The notes under the pieces: generated by a model
Told to the model about the DNA's origin: nothing
Databases searched by the model: none
The model's input: only the letters and a program-made list of their open reading frames with translations
Translations under genes and position numbers: made by a program
Source: Mucilaginibacter sp. UR6-11
GTDB lineage: Bacteria; Bacteroidota; Bacteroidia; Sphingobacteriales; Sphingobacteriaceae
Direction of reading: 5' to 3'
DNA length: 64,000 nucleotides
NCBI RefSeq assembly: GCF_020880695.1
Contig: NZ_JAJIWO010000001.1
Span: 930,001-994,000, forward strand
In this document: one piece after another, positions 36,699-45,861 of the stretch
How the letters are laid out: each line of letters begins with the position of its first letter
Position numbering within the stretch: position 1 is the stretch's first letter

Positions 36699-38810
36699 TT
36701 AGTTATTTCCGGCAGCTTTTCTGCCTTTTGCCTTGGCAACAATTTCGTCCTGTACGTTACGCGGCGCTTCAGCATAGTGATCAAACTCCATGGTTGAAGT
36801 AGCACGGCCAGATGTAATGGTACGTAACTGGGTTACATAGCCAAACATTTCTGAAAGTGGTACAGTAGCTTTAATTACCTGTGCACCGGCACGAGAGTCC
36901 ATACCCAAAAGCTGGCCACGACGACGGTTCATATCACCGATAACGTCACCCATGTTTTCTTCAGGGGTTAAGATCTCAATTTTCATGATCGGCTCTAACA
37001 ATACTGGTTTACAACGTGGCAATGCCTCGCGGTAAGCCATCTTGGCAGCTAACTCGAATGACAATGCATCCGAATCGACAGCGTGGAATGAACCATCAAT
37101 CAAACGTACTTTTAAGCCGGTTAGCGGGTAACCTGCCAACACACCATTTGCCAAAGAAGCTTCGAAGCCTTTTTGTACAGATGGGATAAACTCACGGGGG
37201 ATTGAACCACCTGAGATTTCGTTGATAAAGGTTAAACCTTCTTTACCGTCATCATTTGGAGATAATACAACTTGTATATCAGCAAATTTACCACGGCCAC
37301 CGGTTTGTTTCTTGTAGGTTTCGCGATGTTGTACAGAACCTGTGATAGCTTCTTTGAAAGCTACCTGTGGCGCACCCTGGTTAACCTCAACTTTAAACTC
37401 GCGTTTTAAACGGTCCATGATGATATCCAGGTGAAGCTCGCCCATACCGCTAATTACAGTTTGGCCGGTTTCTTCATCAGATTTTACGTGGAACGTAGGA
37501 TCCTCTTCAGACAATTTACCTAAAGCGATACCAAGTTTATCAACATCAGCCTGAGTTTTAGGCTCGATAGCTAAACCGATAACCGGGTCAGGGAAGTTCA
37601 TAGACTCCAATATGATCGGGTGTTTCTCGTCGCAAAGGGTATCACCTGTTTTAATGTCCTTAAAGCCTACTACCGCAGCAATATCACCGGCACCTACGTT
37701 AGGGATCGGGTTTTGCTTGTTAGCGTGCATTTGGAAGATCCGGGAGATACGCTCTTTATTGTCAGAACGCATGTTATGGATATATGATCCTGCTTCAAGG
37801 TTACCAGAGTAAACACGGATAAAGCATAAACGACCTACGAAAGGATCGGTTGCAATTTTAAATGCTAAAGCTGCAAACGGCTCTTTTTCTGATGGTTTAC
37901 GTAAAACCTCTTCGCCTGTTTCAGGGTTGGTACCAATGATACCTTCAACATCCATAGGTGAAGGAAGCAATTCCATCACATAATCAAGCATGGTTTGTAC
38001 ACCTTTGTTTTTGAAAGACGAACCGCAAACCATAGGAACAATTTTAGCATCCAGCACTGCTTTACGCAATGCATCTAAAATTTCGCGCTCGGTAATTGAA
38101 GCCGGGTCTTCGAAGAATTTCTCCATCAAAGTCTCATCATAATCAGCAACTGATTCTAACAATTTCTCTCTCCACTCGGTAGCTTCTTCAATCATATCCG
38201 CAGGGATAGGCACTTCAGTAAAGGTCATACCTTTATCATGCTCATTCCAAACGATACCTCTCCAGTTAATCAAATCAATTACGCCTTTAAAGTTCTCTTC
38301 TGCACCGATAGGTAATTGCAATGGTACAGCGTTGCTGCCTAACATGCTTTTTACCTGTTTTACAACATTTAAAAAGTCGGCACCGCTACGGTCCATTTTG
38401 TTAACGAAACCTATACGGGCAACGTTATAGTTATTGGCCAGGCGCCAGTTAGTTTCTGATTGTGGTTCAACACCATCAACAGCACTAAAAAGGAAAACCA
38501 AACCATCCAATACCCGTAACGAGCGGTTTACTTCTACGGTAAAATCCACGTGTCCCGGTGTATCAATAATGTTGATATGGTAATCTTGTCCCCTGTATTT
38601 CCAACCAACTGTAGTAGCTGCCGAAGTAATGGTAATACCACGCTCCTGCTCTTGCGCCATCCAGTCCATTGTAGCTGCACCTTCGTGTACCTCGCCTATT
38701 TTGTGGCTAACGCCGCTATAGTAAAGGATACGCTCGGTAGTAGTTGTTTTACCGGCATCAATGTGGGCGGCAATACCTATATTTCTTGTATATCTTAGAT
38801 CTCTTGACAT
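36699..38810 (-). CDS. fusA: Elongation factor G
   Basis: A 703-residue EF-G. It has the P-loop [15 protein letters not shown] near the N-terminus, [12 protein letters not shown] (G3) and [11 protein letters not shown] (G4). Domains II-V follow, ending with the [19 protein letters not shown] region. It drives ribosomal translocation with GTP. It lies between rpsG and rpsJ as in the classic str operon. Confidence 0.98.
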   Translation of the reverse strand: MSRDLRYTRNIGIAAHIDAGKTTTTERILYYSGVSHKIGEVHEGAATMDWMAQEQERGITITSAATTVGWKYRGQDYHINIIDTPGHVDFTVEVNRSLRVLDGLVFLFSAVDGVEPQSETNWRLANNYNVARIGFVNKMDRSGADFLNVVKQVKSMLGSNAVPLQLPIGAEENFKGVIDLINWRGIVWNEHDKGMTFTEVPIPADMIEEATEWREKLLESVADYDETLMEKFFEDPASITEREILDALRKAVLDAKIVPMVCGSSFKNKGVQTMLDYVMELLPSPMDVEGIIGTNPETGEEVLRKPSEKEPFAALAFKIATDPFVGRLCFIRVYSGNLEAGSYIHNMRSDNKERISRIFQMHANKQNPIPNVGAGDIAAVVGFKDIKTGDTLCDEKHPIILESMNFPDPVIGLAIEPKTQADVDKLGIALGKLSEEDPTFHVKSDEETGQTVISGMGELHLDIIMDRLKREFKVEVNQGAPQVAFKEAITGSVQHRETYKKQTGGRGKFADIQVVLSPNDDGKEGLTFINEISGGSIPREFIPSVQKGFEASLANGVLAGYPLTGLKVRLIDGSFHAVDSDALSFELAAKMAYREALPRCKPVLLEPIMKIEILTPEENMGDVIGDMNRRRGQLLGMDSRAGAQVIKATVPLSEMFGYVTQLRTITSGRATSTMEFDHYAEAPRNVQDEIVAKAKGRKAAGNN

Positions 38811-38844
38811 GTTTGTTTTTTTTGATTGCTCTGATTTATTTAAT

Positions 38845-38907
38845 GATTACACCGATTTTGCAATCATAACAAAATCGGTGTAATCCTATATTAAATCGGT
38901 GTAATCC
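38845..38907. repeat. Inverted repeat of AAATCGGTGTAATC words between rpsG and fusA
   Basis: GATTACACCGATTTTG at 38845-38860 pairs perfectly with CAAAATCGGTGTAATC at 38870-38885 (16-bp stem, 9-base loop). A third, direct copy follows at 38891-38907. Confidence 0.75.
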
Positions 38908-38913
38908 TTTTAA

Positions 38914-39381
38914 TTAGAAACGGAAGTGTGAGAACGCTTTGTTAGCCTCGGCCATTTTATGCGTATCTTCTTTCTTTTTCACTGCTGCGCCTTCACCTTT
39001 AGCTGCTGATATGATCTCGCCGGCTAATTTCTCCATCATGGTTTTTTCACCACGACGACGTGCATAGCTGATTAACCATTTCATGCCTAAAGCTATTTTA
39101 CGCTCCGGACGAACTTCGGTAGGTACCTGGAAGTTAGCACCACCAACACGGCGGCTTTTAACTTCAACTGCAGGCATAACATTGTTTAAAGCCTTTTTCC
39201 AGGTTTCTAAACCGCTTTCGCTGGTTTTCTTTTCAACAATATCAACTGCGTTATAAAATATAGTGTAAGCGGTAGATTTTTTACCATCAAACATCATGTT
39301 ATTTACAAACCTGGTTACCAAAATATCATTGAATTTTGGATCAGGAAGAAGGATTCTTTTTTTCGGTTTTGACTTTCTCAT
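38914..39381 (-). CDS. rpsG: Small ribosomal subunit protein uS7
   Basis: A 155-residue uS7 ([40 protein letters not shown]). It organises the 30S head and the E site. It follows rpsL by 19 bases. Confidence 0.97.
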   Translation of the reverse strand: MRKSKPKKRILLPDPKFNDILVTRFVNNMMFDGKKSTAYTIFYNAVDIVEKKTSESGLETWKKALNNVMPAVEVKSRRVGGANFQVPTEVRPERKIALGMKWLISYARRRGEKTMMEKLAGEIISAAKGEGAAVKKKEDTHKMAEANKAFSHFRF

Positions 39382-39400
39382 TATTACTATCCTCCTTTAA

Positions 39401-39814
39401 TTATTTCTTTTTACCTTTTGCAGGGGCTGCAGCAGCTTGTCCTGGTTTAGGGCGTTTAGTACCATATTTTGAACGACGTTGGTTACGACCGGCAACACCA
39501 GAAGTATCTAACGCACCACGGATGATGTGGTAACGCACACCAGGTAAGTCTTTAACACGACCACCACGGATCAACACAATAGAGTGCTCTTGCAGGTTGT
39601 GACCTTCACCAGGGATGTAAGCATTTACTTCTTTACCATTGGTTAAGCGCACACGGGCAACTTTACGCATTGCTGAGTTTGGTTTTTTAGGGGTAGTGGT
39701 ATACACACGGGTGCACACTCCTCTTCGCTGTGGACAGCTGTCCAACGCTGGCGACTTACTCTTGTCAACCAGAGCTACTCTACCTTTTCTAACTAATTGA
39801 TTGATAGTAGGCAT
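39401..39814 (-). CDS. rpsL: Small ribosomal subunit protein uS12
   Basis: A 137-residue uS12 beginning [12 protein letters not shown], with [20 protein letters not shown] and [14 protein letters not shown] at the decoding centre. The C-terminus is extended with Gln/Ala/Pro/Lys. I use the ATG at 39814; a longer frame upstream lacks similarity to the family. It is the first gene of the str operon. Confidence 0.97.
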   Translation of the reverse strand: MPTINQLVRKGRVALVDKSKSPALDSCPQRRGVCTRVYTTTPKKPNSAMRKVARVRLTNGKEVNAYIPGEGHNLQEHSIVLIRGGRVKDLPGVRYHIIRGALDTSGVAGRNQRRSKYGTKRPKPGQAAAAPAKGKKK

Positions 39815-39884
39815 TCTTGCTTTCTTGTTTTGTTTTTTTAAAGTCCCCCTGCCATCCTTCATTGGTGGGCAGTTTTAGGGACTG

Positions 39885-39915
39885 CAAAAGTACGGAGTTA
39901 TTTTATGATTTTCAA
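39885..39915 (-). promoter_or_regulatory. Promoter of the rpsL-rpsG-fusA-rpsJ operon
   Basis: On the minus strand TTG (39915-39913), 20 bases, TACTTTTG (39892-39885), a full Bacteroidota consensus match about 70 bases before the rpsL ATG. Confidence 0.85.
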
Positions 39916-39919
39916 GTGG

Positions 39920-40159
39920 TTATGAAAAAAAGTTTTGGGATTGGGGTAAAAGGTAGCCTAATGAGGGTTAAGTAGTTAGATTAGGTTGATTAGGAAAGTA
40001 GTTATTGATAGGCTAAATAGTAAATTGAGTTGGTTAAGGTGGTTTCATTAATAAGCGTTTGACGGGATTTATTGACAGCGATATTGAATGATTGGATGAT
40101 TAACTAAGTAATACTATAACCAACCAATCACTAATCTCCAATCACAAATAACTAAGCAT
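39920..40159. other. Gene-free stretch with degenerate GATTAG/AACCAATC words
   Basis: No open frame of merit. It contains low-complexity words such as TTAAGTAGTTAGATTAGG and an inverted pair GATTGGATGATT / AATCACTAATCTCCAATC near 40092-40145. Confidence 0.4.
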
Positions 40160-40243
40160 GGGCGTTGCCTTCGGCCCGGGTTATCCGCTTATACGCCTGC
40201 AGGCCTTAGGCGCAAGGCCGGTATCCGCTACTATCTCTAACGC
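40160..40243 (+). repeat. REP-like element, copy 2 (GGGCGTTCCC family)
   Basis: Starts GGGCGTTGCCTTCGGCCCGG, contains TGCAGGCCTTAGGCGCAAGG and CCGGTATCCGCT, and ends CTAACGC. It lies downstream of the small lipoprotein gene. Confidence 0.8.
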
Positions 40244-40281
40244 AAAATGTCGCCTTATCAAACTAAAGCGGACATTTATCA

Positions 40282-40404
40282 TTACTGATGCGCTGGTGCT
40301 CCCGGAGGGGCCGGTGGTGCGGCGTGGTGCATGGCGCCACAACTTGTGCCCAAAATGCCCAATACTACTCCAAGCAATACCAGACGTAAGAATTTGTTTT
40401 TCAT
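40282..40404 (-). CDS. Very small lipoprotein
   Basis: A 40-residue protein: MKNKFLRLVLLGVVLGILG followed by the lipobox end TSC at about residues 20-22, then a short His/Ala/Pro-rich mature part (GAMHHAAPPAPPGAPAHQ). The sequence fits a lipid-anchored peptide of about 19 residues after cleavage. It is isolated between the REP-like element and 300 bases of repeat-rich DNA. Function unknown; the pattern of signal, lipobox and stop supports a real gene. Confidence 0.55.
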   Translation of the reverse strand: MKNKFLRLVLLGVVLGILGTSCGAMHHAAPPAPPGAPAHQ

Positions 40405-40719
40405 AGCGGTAATGTTTTACAATATAATAACTGCGGGGACGTATTTGTTTGAGTACTGAGACACTGTTAGCTAAATCCCGGTATTAAAAAGTAATCCGGG
40501 GTGATCCGCTTGTGGCTGATCCACTCCTTAAAAACAGACAAAAAACGACCAATTTTTAATTATTTAATTATCAATTATTTAATTAAATAATATGCATGAA
40601 GGTCCTGACGAATAAGTGTGATCCAAAGTGATCCGCTTTATTTATTAAAATATTCATTTACAATAAGTTAACCAAAAAAGATGATCCGGGTGATCCACTT
40701 TTTCAGATGGATCACCTTA
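40405..40719. repeat. Gene-free region with repeated GTGATCC words
   Basis: GTGATCCGCTT-type words occur at about 40500, 40617-40640 and 40681-40715. The last set can pair as GTGATCCA, ten bases, TGGATCAC, just past the stop of the ABC ATPase gene, and may act as its terminator. An AT-rich ATTTAATTATC segment lies between. Confidence 0.5.
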
Positions 40720-41718
40720 CTAAAACTCCAGGTACTTACTCACCTTAATATGCACCTTATCACCCACCTGGTATTTGCCGGGCTGATCATTGAGCAAACG
40801 CAGGGTGATAGGGGCTTTTTCAATCAGCAGGTCCTCATAGCTGCCTTTAAACAGCACTTGTTTTACGGTCCAGTCTTTGCGGGTCCAGCTGCCGGTGGGC
40901 GTGGCCCATTCGGGGTAGATGACGATGTTGCCGGCCCCCGTGCTTATTCCGCATTTTTTTGCGTCTTCCTTGTTTAATACATTGCAGTTAGTGAGCAGCC
41001 TGGCAGTATACAGGTTCTGTGGATTTTGGTACAGGCTCTTTGGGTGTCCCGACTCAATGATCTCGCCTTCTTTCAGCACAATCAGCTCATCCGCCATTGA
41101 CAGCACCTCGGCAGGATCATGCGATACCATGATAACGGTCAAACCGGTATCATGCACCACCTGCCTGATATCCTGCTGCAACCCTTCACGAAACGAGGTA
41201 TCGACCTGGTTAAACGGCTCGTCCAGCAATAAAACTTCCGGCCGGGTTGCCAGGGCGCGGGCAATGGCTACCCTTTGCTTTTCGCCACCGCTTAAAAAGA
41301 AGGCCTGCTTATCAGCCAGGTGTAGTATGTTCAATTGTTTAAGCACCTGGGTGGTTCGCTCCTCTTTGGTGGCTACGTCGGTATTAGGCAGTAATACGGC
41401 AATGTTATCCCATACTTTGGCATAAACGTTTAGTCCGTCGGTATCCTGGGTAACCATTTTCATGGCGTCGTGGCCGGGGATCAGCTTTTCTTCGGGCCCC
41501 CAAATGCGCTCGCCTTTAAACTGTACCGTGCCTTCATCCGGCGACAGCAAACCGTAAAGCAGCCGAAGCAAGGTGCTTTTGCCGCTGCCGCTTTCGCCTA
41601 TTATAGCGGTTATTTTTTGCGGCTCAATGGTAAGGCTCGTCCTTTTTACACCCGCCACACGTTCGCCGGGATAAGTTTTGGTTATAGCTGTTGCCTGTAA
41701 AAAGGGAGTATCGGTCAT
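40720..41718 (-). CDS. ABC transporter ATP-binding protein with C-terminal TOBE-like domain
   Basis: A 332-residue ATPase with Walker A GESGSGKST (about 40-48), signature LSGGEKQRVAIARAL (about 142-156), Walker B VLLLDEPF (about 162-169) and the switch histidine in VSHD. After about 240 a beta-rich domain resembles the TOBE regulatory part of importers for polyamines, sulfate or molybdate. No permease or binding protein gene is adjacent, so the transported substrate is unknown. Confidence 0.85.
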   Translation of the reverse strand: MTDTPFLQATAITKTYPGERVAGVKRTSLTIEPQKITAIIGESGSGKSTLLRLLYGLLSPDEGTVQFKGERIWGPEEKLIPGHDAMKMVTQDTDGLNVYAKVWDNIAVLLPNTDVATKEERTTQVLKQLNILHLADKQAFFLSGGEKQRVAIARALATRPEVLLLDEPFNQVDTSFREGLQQDIRQVVHDTGLTVIMVSHDPAEVLSMADELIVLKEGEIIESGHPKSLYQNPQNLYTARLLTNCNVLNKEDAKKCGISTGAGNIVIYPEWATPTGSWTRKDWTVKQVLFKGSYEDLLIEKAPITLRLLNDQPGKYQVGDKVHIKVSKYLEF

Positions 41719-41794
41719 GCCGCAAATATAGCTAAAACCACAAAAGGCTGTCGGTTAAAACAGCCTTTGCTTTATTAATACAGGTAGATGATAT

Positions 41795-42613
41795 TTAAAA
41801 TCCGAAGGTTAAGCCCACGGCGAAGTTTTTCAGGCCTTCCTGTGCCGGGCTGTTTTCAAACATATCATTAAAGTAATATTTGGCAAACAAACCTGCCGAG
41901 CCGTAGCCTATACGGGTAAAGGCGCCGTAACGTACTTTGGCAAAGTGATAATCATCATCAAGTTTTTGTTTGCCGCGTTCGTCGCTGATCTGTTTAACAC
42001 GGGCGCCCAGCAGGATCCCGGCCTCGGGGCCCACAATAAAGCGGAACCGTTTGCCATTGCTATACTCATTAGTTCTGAACTCGAATGACAATGGTACGCG
42101 CAAATAAGTTGACGAAAACCGGTTTTTGCTAAAATGAATAGTATCATTAACATAAGTTAAAACCGGTGCATTACGCTGTATGGTGATGTCCTTACGTAAA
42201 CGTAACAGCATCCAGTCAAAACCGCCCGATAAGTAAACCTTAAAGTTGGGCGTAAAACGATAGCCAAATTGTAACAGGTCAAAACCTACGTTGCTCGATT
42301 TCCAGGAGCGATAGCTCAGGAAATCGTTTTTAGGAGAAAGGGTAAAGCTGCCATTATCAATCAATGTAGTTAAACCCAGATCAAACCTTGCAAAAGTAAG
42401 CCCGAAATTAAAACCGGATGATTTACGGTTATGCCGCAGACTATCGCGCATTGCTTTGAAAACTAGCCGGGGTTTAACCTTGGTATCAGTAGTTGTACTA
42501 ACTATAGTGTCTTTACCATTAATTGTGGTGGTGGTAGTAACTGTTGTTACTTTTTGTGCAAAGCCCAGGTTTGCCGCGCCGCATAGTAATGCAGCAATCA
42601 TCAGACGTTTCAT
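41795..42613 (-). CDS. Outer-membrane beta-barrel protein (PorT-like)
   Basis: A 272-residue protein with a signal peptide (MKRLMIAALLCGAANLGFAQ). A Thr-rich stretch follows, then alternating hydrophobic beta strands (FNFGLTFARFDLGL; FGYRFTPNFKVYLSGGFDW; RFIVGPEAGILLGARV), ending in the barrel-type terminal FAVGLTFGF. It is the third gene of a sigma factor / regulator / barrel cluster and lies 41 bases after the regulator gene, so it is a likely target or partner of that sigma system. Confidence 0.7.
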   Translation of the reverse strand: MKRLMIAALLCGAANLGFAQKVTTVTTTTTINGKDTIVSTTTDTKVKPRLVFKAMRDSLRHNRKSSGFNFGLTFARFDLGLTTLIDNGSFTLSPKNDFLSYRSWKSSNVGFDLLQFGYRFTPNFKVYLSGGFDWMLLRLRKDITIQRNAPVLTYVNDTIHFSKNRFSSTYLRVPLSFEFRTNEYSNGKRFRFIVGPEAGILLGARVKQISDERGKQKLDDDYHFAKVRYGAFTRIGYGSAGLFAKYYFNDMFENSPAQEGLKNFAVGLTFGF

Positions 42614-42654
42614 GTTATTGTGTGTTTAGATTAGATTGTATAAGTAGATATATA

Positions 42655-43425
42655 TTATTGTTTTTTAATTTTTATTAATCCAAGGTTTACTCCGGTTAAC
42701 TCCGATTCGTTATCATCGTCGTCGCTGTCACTAAACTCAATCAGCTTGTCTTCCCGCTTGTCAACTTTAGCAACTAACGCATTTATAAGCCCCCCCAGAT
42801 TGTGTATGCCGCGTTTTTTTACGAGTGCTGGTTCGGGCCTATCGTTTGAGGCTATTGCCGCCGGCGTTTCAACCGGTGCCCGCGCAATAACATCCGCAGC
42901 TGCGGGTGTCAATCGCACATCCGGAACAGTTACCTTTGCAGGGGGAGTTACCACGGCAATCAATTGCGGGCTCTCTGCTTTTACCGGCTTAACTTCTTTT
43001 ACCACTGCTACCGGTTTTGTAATTACCGGCGCAGCTGCTTTATTTACTGGTGGTGTGTTTTCAGGCTGATGAGTTGCTGCTATCGCAATCCTGTCAACCG
43101 GTTTTTCAACGGAAACGAGCTCAGTTGCCTTTTTAACCGGCCTGGTTGTTAAAGGCGCAACCAATTTAACACGGTTTACAGCCAGCTTTGTTTCATGATT
43201 GGGCTGTACAGCCGGTTTATCTTTTTGATTTAAGAATAACATACCTGCTGTCAATATCACTACCACACTTGCTGCCAGGCTTAAGTAAGATATCAAACTG
43301 CGTTTATTTTTTTTACCATCCAGTTCATCAGCTATGTTATCCCATAACATGGGTGATGGCTCAACCTCAAAGTTTTCAAACTTCGAGTTAAATATTTGAT
43401 CAAACTCCTTATCCTGCATATTCAT
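42655..43425 (-). CDS. Membrane protein, probable anti-sigma-like regulator
   Basis: A 256-residue protein. A cytoplasmic head of about 40 residues (FDQIFNSKFENFEVEPSPMLWDNIADEL) precedes one membrane helix at about 44-63 and a long periplasmic Pro/Val/Lys/Thr-rich region. The head-helix-disordered layout and the overlap of its start with the sigma gene suggest it restrains that sigma factor, though it lacks the zinc HxxxCxxC motif of classic anti-sigmas. A start two codons later (43419) is equally possible. Confidence 0.6.
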   Translation of the reverse strand: MNMQDKEFDQIFNSKFENFEVEPSPMLWDNIADELDGKKNKRSLISYLSLAASVVVILTAGMLFLNQKDKPAVQPNHETKLAVNRVKLVAPLTTRPVKKATELVSVEKPVDRIAIAATHQPENTPPVNKAAAPVITKPVAVVKEVKPVKAESPQLIAVVTPPAKVTVPDVRLTPAAADVIARAPVETPAAIASNDRPEPALVKKRGIHNLGGLINALVAKVDKREDKLIEFSDSDDDDNESELTGVNLGLIKIKKQ

Positions 43426-43981
43426 ATTTTTTATCGTTCATTTTTAAAACCAGGCCTTTCAATATTGCACGAGCCCTTGATAACTGCGATTTAGAGGCCC
43501 CTTCTGTTATACCAACCATTTCGGCAATTTCCTTGTGCGAGTAACCTTCAATGGCATAAAGGTTAAACACCATTTTATAACCCGGCGATAATTGCTGAAT
43601 GATGCCCATCAGGTCCTTCACACCCATATTTGCCATGGCGGCTGGGTTAACCGATGGCTCGTTGCCCATCTCGTTTACATCCATTACCTGTATCATTTTA
43701 TGATGTTTGCGGTAATACTCTATCGCGCTGTGTACCATTATCCGCCTTACCCATCCTTCAAAAGAACCTTCGCCCCGGTAATCATCCAGCTTTTTAAATA
43801 TTTTAATAAAGCCGTTCTGCAACATATCTTCAGCTTCCATCTTATCTGTGGCGTAACGCATGCAAACACCCAGCATCCCGGAGGCAAACTGCTTATACAG
43901 CATCTCCTGAGCTTTCCGTTCGCCTGCTTTACAGCGGGTTATTAATTCATTAATTGTATAGGTAGGTCTTAGTAGCATCAT
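43409..43981 (-). CDS. RNA polymerase sigma factor, ECF (sigma-70) type
   Basis: A 190-residue ECF sigma. Region 2 (YATDKMEAEDMLQNGFIKIF, about 38-57) contacts the -10 box. Region 4 contains a helix-turn-helix (YSHKEIAEMVGITEGASKSQ, about 146-165). It would redirect polymerase to envelope or stress genes. Its stop overlaps the start of the downstream membrane regulator, which is typical of sigma/anti-sigma pairs. Upstream, TGTAACGCTGTGCAACC (about 44031-44013) could be part of its own promoter. Confidence 0.9.
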   Translation of the reverse strand: MMLLRPTYTINELITRCKAGERKAQEMLYKQFASGMLGVCMRYATDKMEAEDMLQNGFIKIFKKLDDYRGEGSFEGWVRRIMVHSAIEYYRKHHKMIQVMDVNEMGNEPSVNPAAMANMGVKDLMGIIQQLSPGYKMVFNLYAIEGYSHKEIAEMVGITEGASKSQLSRARAILKGLVLKMNDKKYEYAG

Positions 43982-44087
43982 TTGTAAGTAAGATGATAGT
44001 TAGTACCAAATGGTTGCACAGCGTTACAAATATTTTTTAATATTTATTTAAGATAGATAAAATAGAGGGAATTAGCTTCGGAGTAGT

Positions 44088-44160
44088 GCGCCCGTTTGCA
44101 ACGAATGCGAATGTGGACTTGTCCGGCTTGCGCTCGTTTGCAACGAGTGCTTAATATGCA
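44088..44160. repeat. CGTTTGCAACGA repeat pair
   Basis: GTGCGCCCGTTTGCAACGAATGC and TGCGCTCGTTTGCAACGAGTGC lie 45 bases apart in the 221-base gap between the sigma factor gene and hemJ. The core words resemble those in the terminal repeats around 53302 and 54194. Confidence 0.55.
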
Positions 44161-44202
44161 TTTGTTATTTGTAAGTATTAAATGGCAAAGTAATTCGGAG
44201 GG

Positions 44203-44736
44203 TTACTTTTTCTCCCGGTAATACTTATAAAGCTTGACCGACATCATCAACACAATAGAGAAAGCAATAATCCCCACTACCCCAAAGATCCAGTTAAGGG
44301 AGTTTTTGAGTACGACCAGGAAAACAATGGCGAACAAGATCAGCGTAGCCAATTCATTCCACAAACGCAGCTGGGTTGATGTCCAGGTATAAATACCTTT
44401 GCGCATTTGGTTCATTTTATGCTGACAGATAAAATGGTACACCACCAGGCCTATTACAAAGGCTAGCTTAATGTGCATCCACCCCATTTGCAGCCAGCCG
44501 GGTGCCAGGCAAAGCAGGCTAATGCCCGCGGCCAATACCAGGTACATGGACGGCGTGGTAATGATCCACCAAAGCTTGCGCTCCATTACTTCAAATTGTT
44601 CTGATAAAATAGTACGGGCAGGCTCGGGTTTGGCCTGCGCTTCGGTATGGTAAATAAACAGGCGCACCATATAAAACAGTCCCGCCATCCAGCAGACTAC
44701 AAATATGATGTGTATGGCTAATATGTATTGGTACAT
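44203..44736 (-). CDS. hemJ: Protoporphyrinogen oxidase HemJ (CopD-like membrane protein)
   Basis: A 177-residue protein with four or five membrane helices. It has the HemJ features AIHIIFVVCWMAGLFYMVRL (His9 in the first helix) and MGWMHIKLAFVIGLVVYHFI. HemJ oxidises protoporphyrinogen IX to protoporphyrin IX late in haem synthesis. Its position directly after hemE in a hem cluster supports the assignment. Confidence 0.85.
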   Translation of the reverse strand: MYQYILAIHIIFVVCWMAGLFYMVRLFIYHTEAQAKPEPARTILSEQFEVMERKLWWIITTPSMYLVLAAGISLLCLAPGWLQMGWMHIKLAFVIGLVVYHFICQHKMNQMRKGIYTWTSTQLRLWNELATLILFAIVFLVVLKNSLNWIFGVVGIIAFSIVLMMSVKLYKYYREKK

Positions 44737-44738
44737 AA

Positions 44739-44835
44739 ACCCCCTAACCCCCTGAAGGGGGACTGAATGTCTAATTTATTAAATTTATAAATAGCCCCGC
44801 CGCTATTACTCCCCCTTTAGGGGGTTGTGGGGTAT
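44739..44835. repeat. C-rich inverted repeat spanning the end of hemE
   Basis: AACCCCCTAACCCCCTGAAGG on one side and the approximate complement CCCCCTTTAGGGGGTTGTGG on the other, about 50 bases apart. The right arm includes the last codons and the stop of hemE, so the final Thr-Thr-Pro of HemE is encoded by the repeat. Confidence 0.75.
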
Positions 44836-45848
44836 TGTTTAATTATTTCAACCGCGTATTTCACATTGTCAAAAGGGATATCAGGCATAATGCCGTGGCC
44901 CAGGTTAAATATGAAACCGTTCTCCCCCTTCATACGGTCAAACAGGCGGTAAATACGTTCTTTAATCACTTTTTTATCAGCATACAAAATATGCGGATCA
45001 AGGTTGCCCTGTACGGCGACGCCTTGCGGTAAACGTTTTTTAATATCTAACAGGTCAACGTTCCAGTCGATAGAAATAACATCAGGTTTTGCTTCGGCCA
45101 TTAACGGCGCAAAAACCGAACTGCCTTTACAAAAAGAAATAACCGGGATATCTTTCCGGTTCAATTTGCTGATAATTTCGGTAATATACCGGTGCGAAAA
45201 CTCTTTATAATCATCCCATGCCAGGGCTTGTGCCCAGCTGTCGAATATCTGTACCGCGTTTACGCCGGCAGCAATTTGCAGGTTCAGGTAATCGGCAGTA
45301 ACAGTTGCAATCTTTGATAATAGCTGATGCGCCATTTCGGGCTCATTATGCAGCATCAGTTTGGTCAGCTTAAAATCCTTTGACGACCCACCTTCAACCA
45401 GGTAGCTCATTACCGTAAAAGGCGCGCCCGCAAAACCAATCAGCGGAATGCTTCCGTTCAATCTTTGCTGGATAACTTTAATCGCGTCAGCAACATATTG
45501 CAGCTCGCCGATACAATCCGTATTCAGGTTATCAATATCTTTTTGTGTACGCACAGGGTTGGCAAACTTAGGGCCTATGTTTTGGGTAAAGCTTAAATCG
45601 CCGCCCATAGCCTCGCCGGTAACCAGTATGTCTGAGAATAAAATAGCCGCGTCAATACCCAGCAAATCCACCGGTAACATCGTAACGTCAGCCGCGATCC
45701 CGGGCGTTTTGCACATTTCCAGGAACGAATATTTGTTTTTAATTTCCCAGTACTGTGGCATAAACCGGCCTGCCTGGCGCATCATCCACACGGGTGGGCG
45801 TTCGGTTTTTTCAGAAAATGCGGCTTTTATTAGTAGTGAATCTCTCAT
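44817..45848 (-). CDS. hemE: Uroporphyrinogen decarboxylase
   Basis: A 343-residue enzyme with ERPPVWMMRQAGRFMPQY at the N-terminus (arginines that bind propionates), the catalytic aspartate region DLLGIDAAILFSDIL (about 62-76) and GFAGAPFTVMSYLVEGG. It removes four carboxyls from uroporphyrinogen III to give coproporphyrinogen III. It precedes hemJ and is separated from the upstream TPR gene by REP palindromes. Confidence 0.97.
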   Translation of the reverse strand: MRDSLLIKAAFSEKTERPPVWMMRQAGRFMPQYWEIKNKYSFLEMCKTPGIAADVTMLPVDLLGIDAAILFSDILVTGEAMGGDLSFTQNIGPKFANPVRTQKDIDNLNTDCIGELQYVADAIKVIQQRLNGSIPLIGFAGAPFTVMSYLVEGGSSKDFKLTKLMLHNEPEMAHQLLSKIATVTADYLNLQIAAGVNAVQIFDSWAQALAWDDYKEFSHRYITEIISKLNRKDIPVISFCKGSSVFAPLMAEAKPDVISIDWNVDLLDIKKRLPQGVAVQGNLDPHILYADKKVIKERIYRLFDRMKGENGFIFNLGHGIMPDIPFDNVKYAVEIIKQYPTTP

Positions 45849-45861
45849 GTTAATTTATCAA

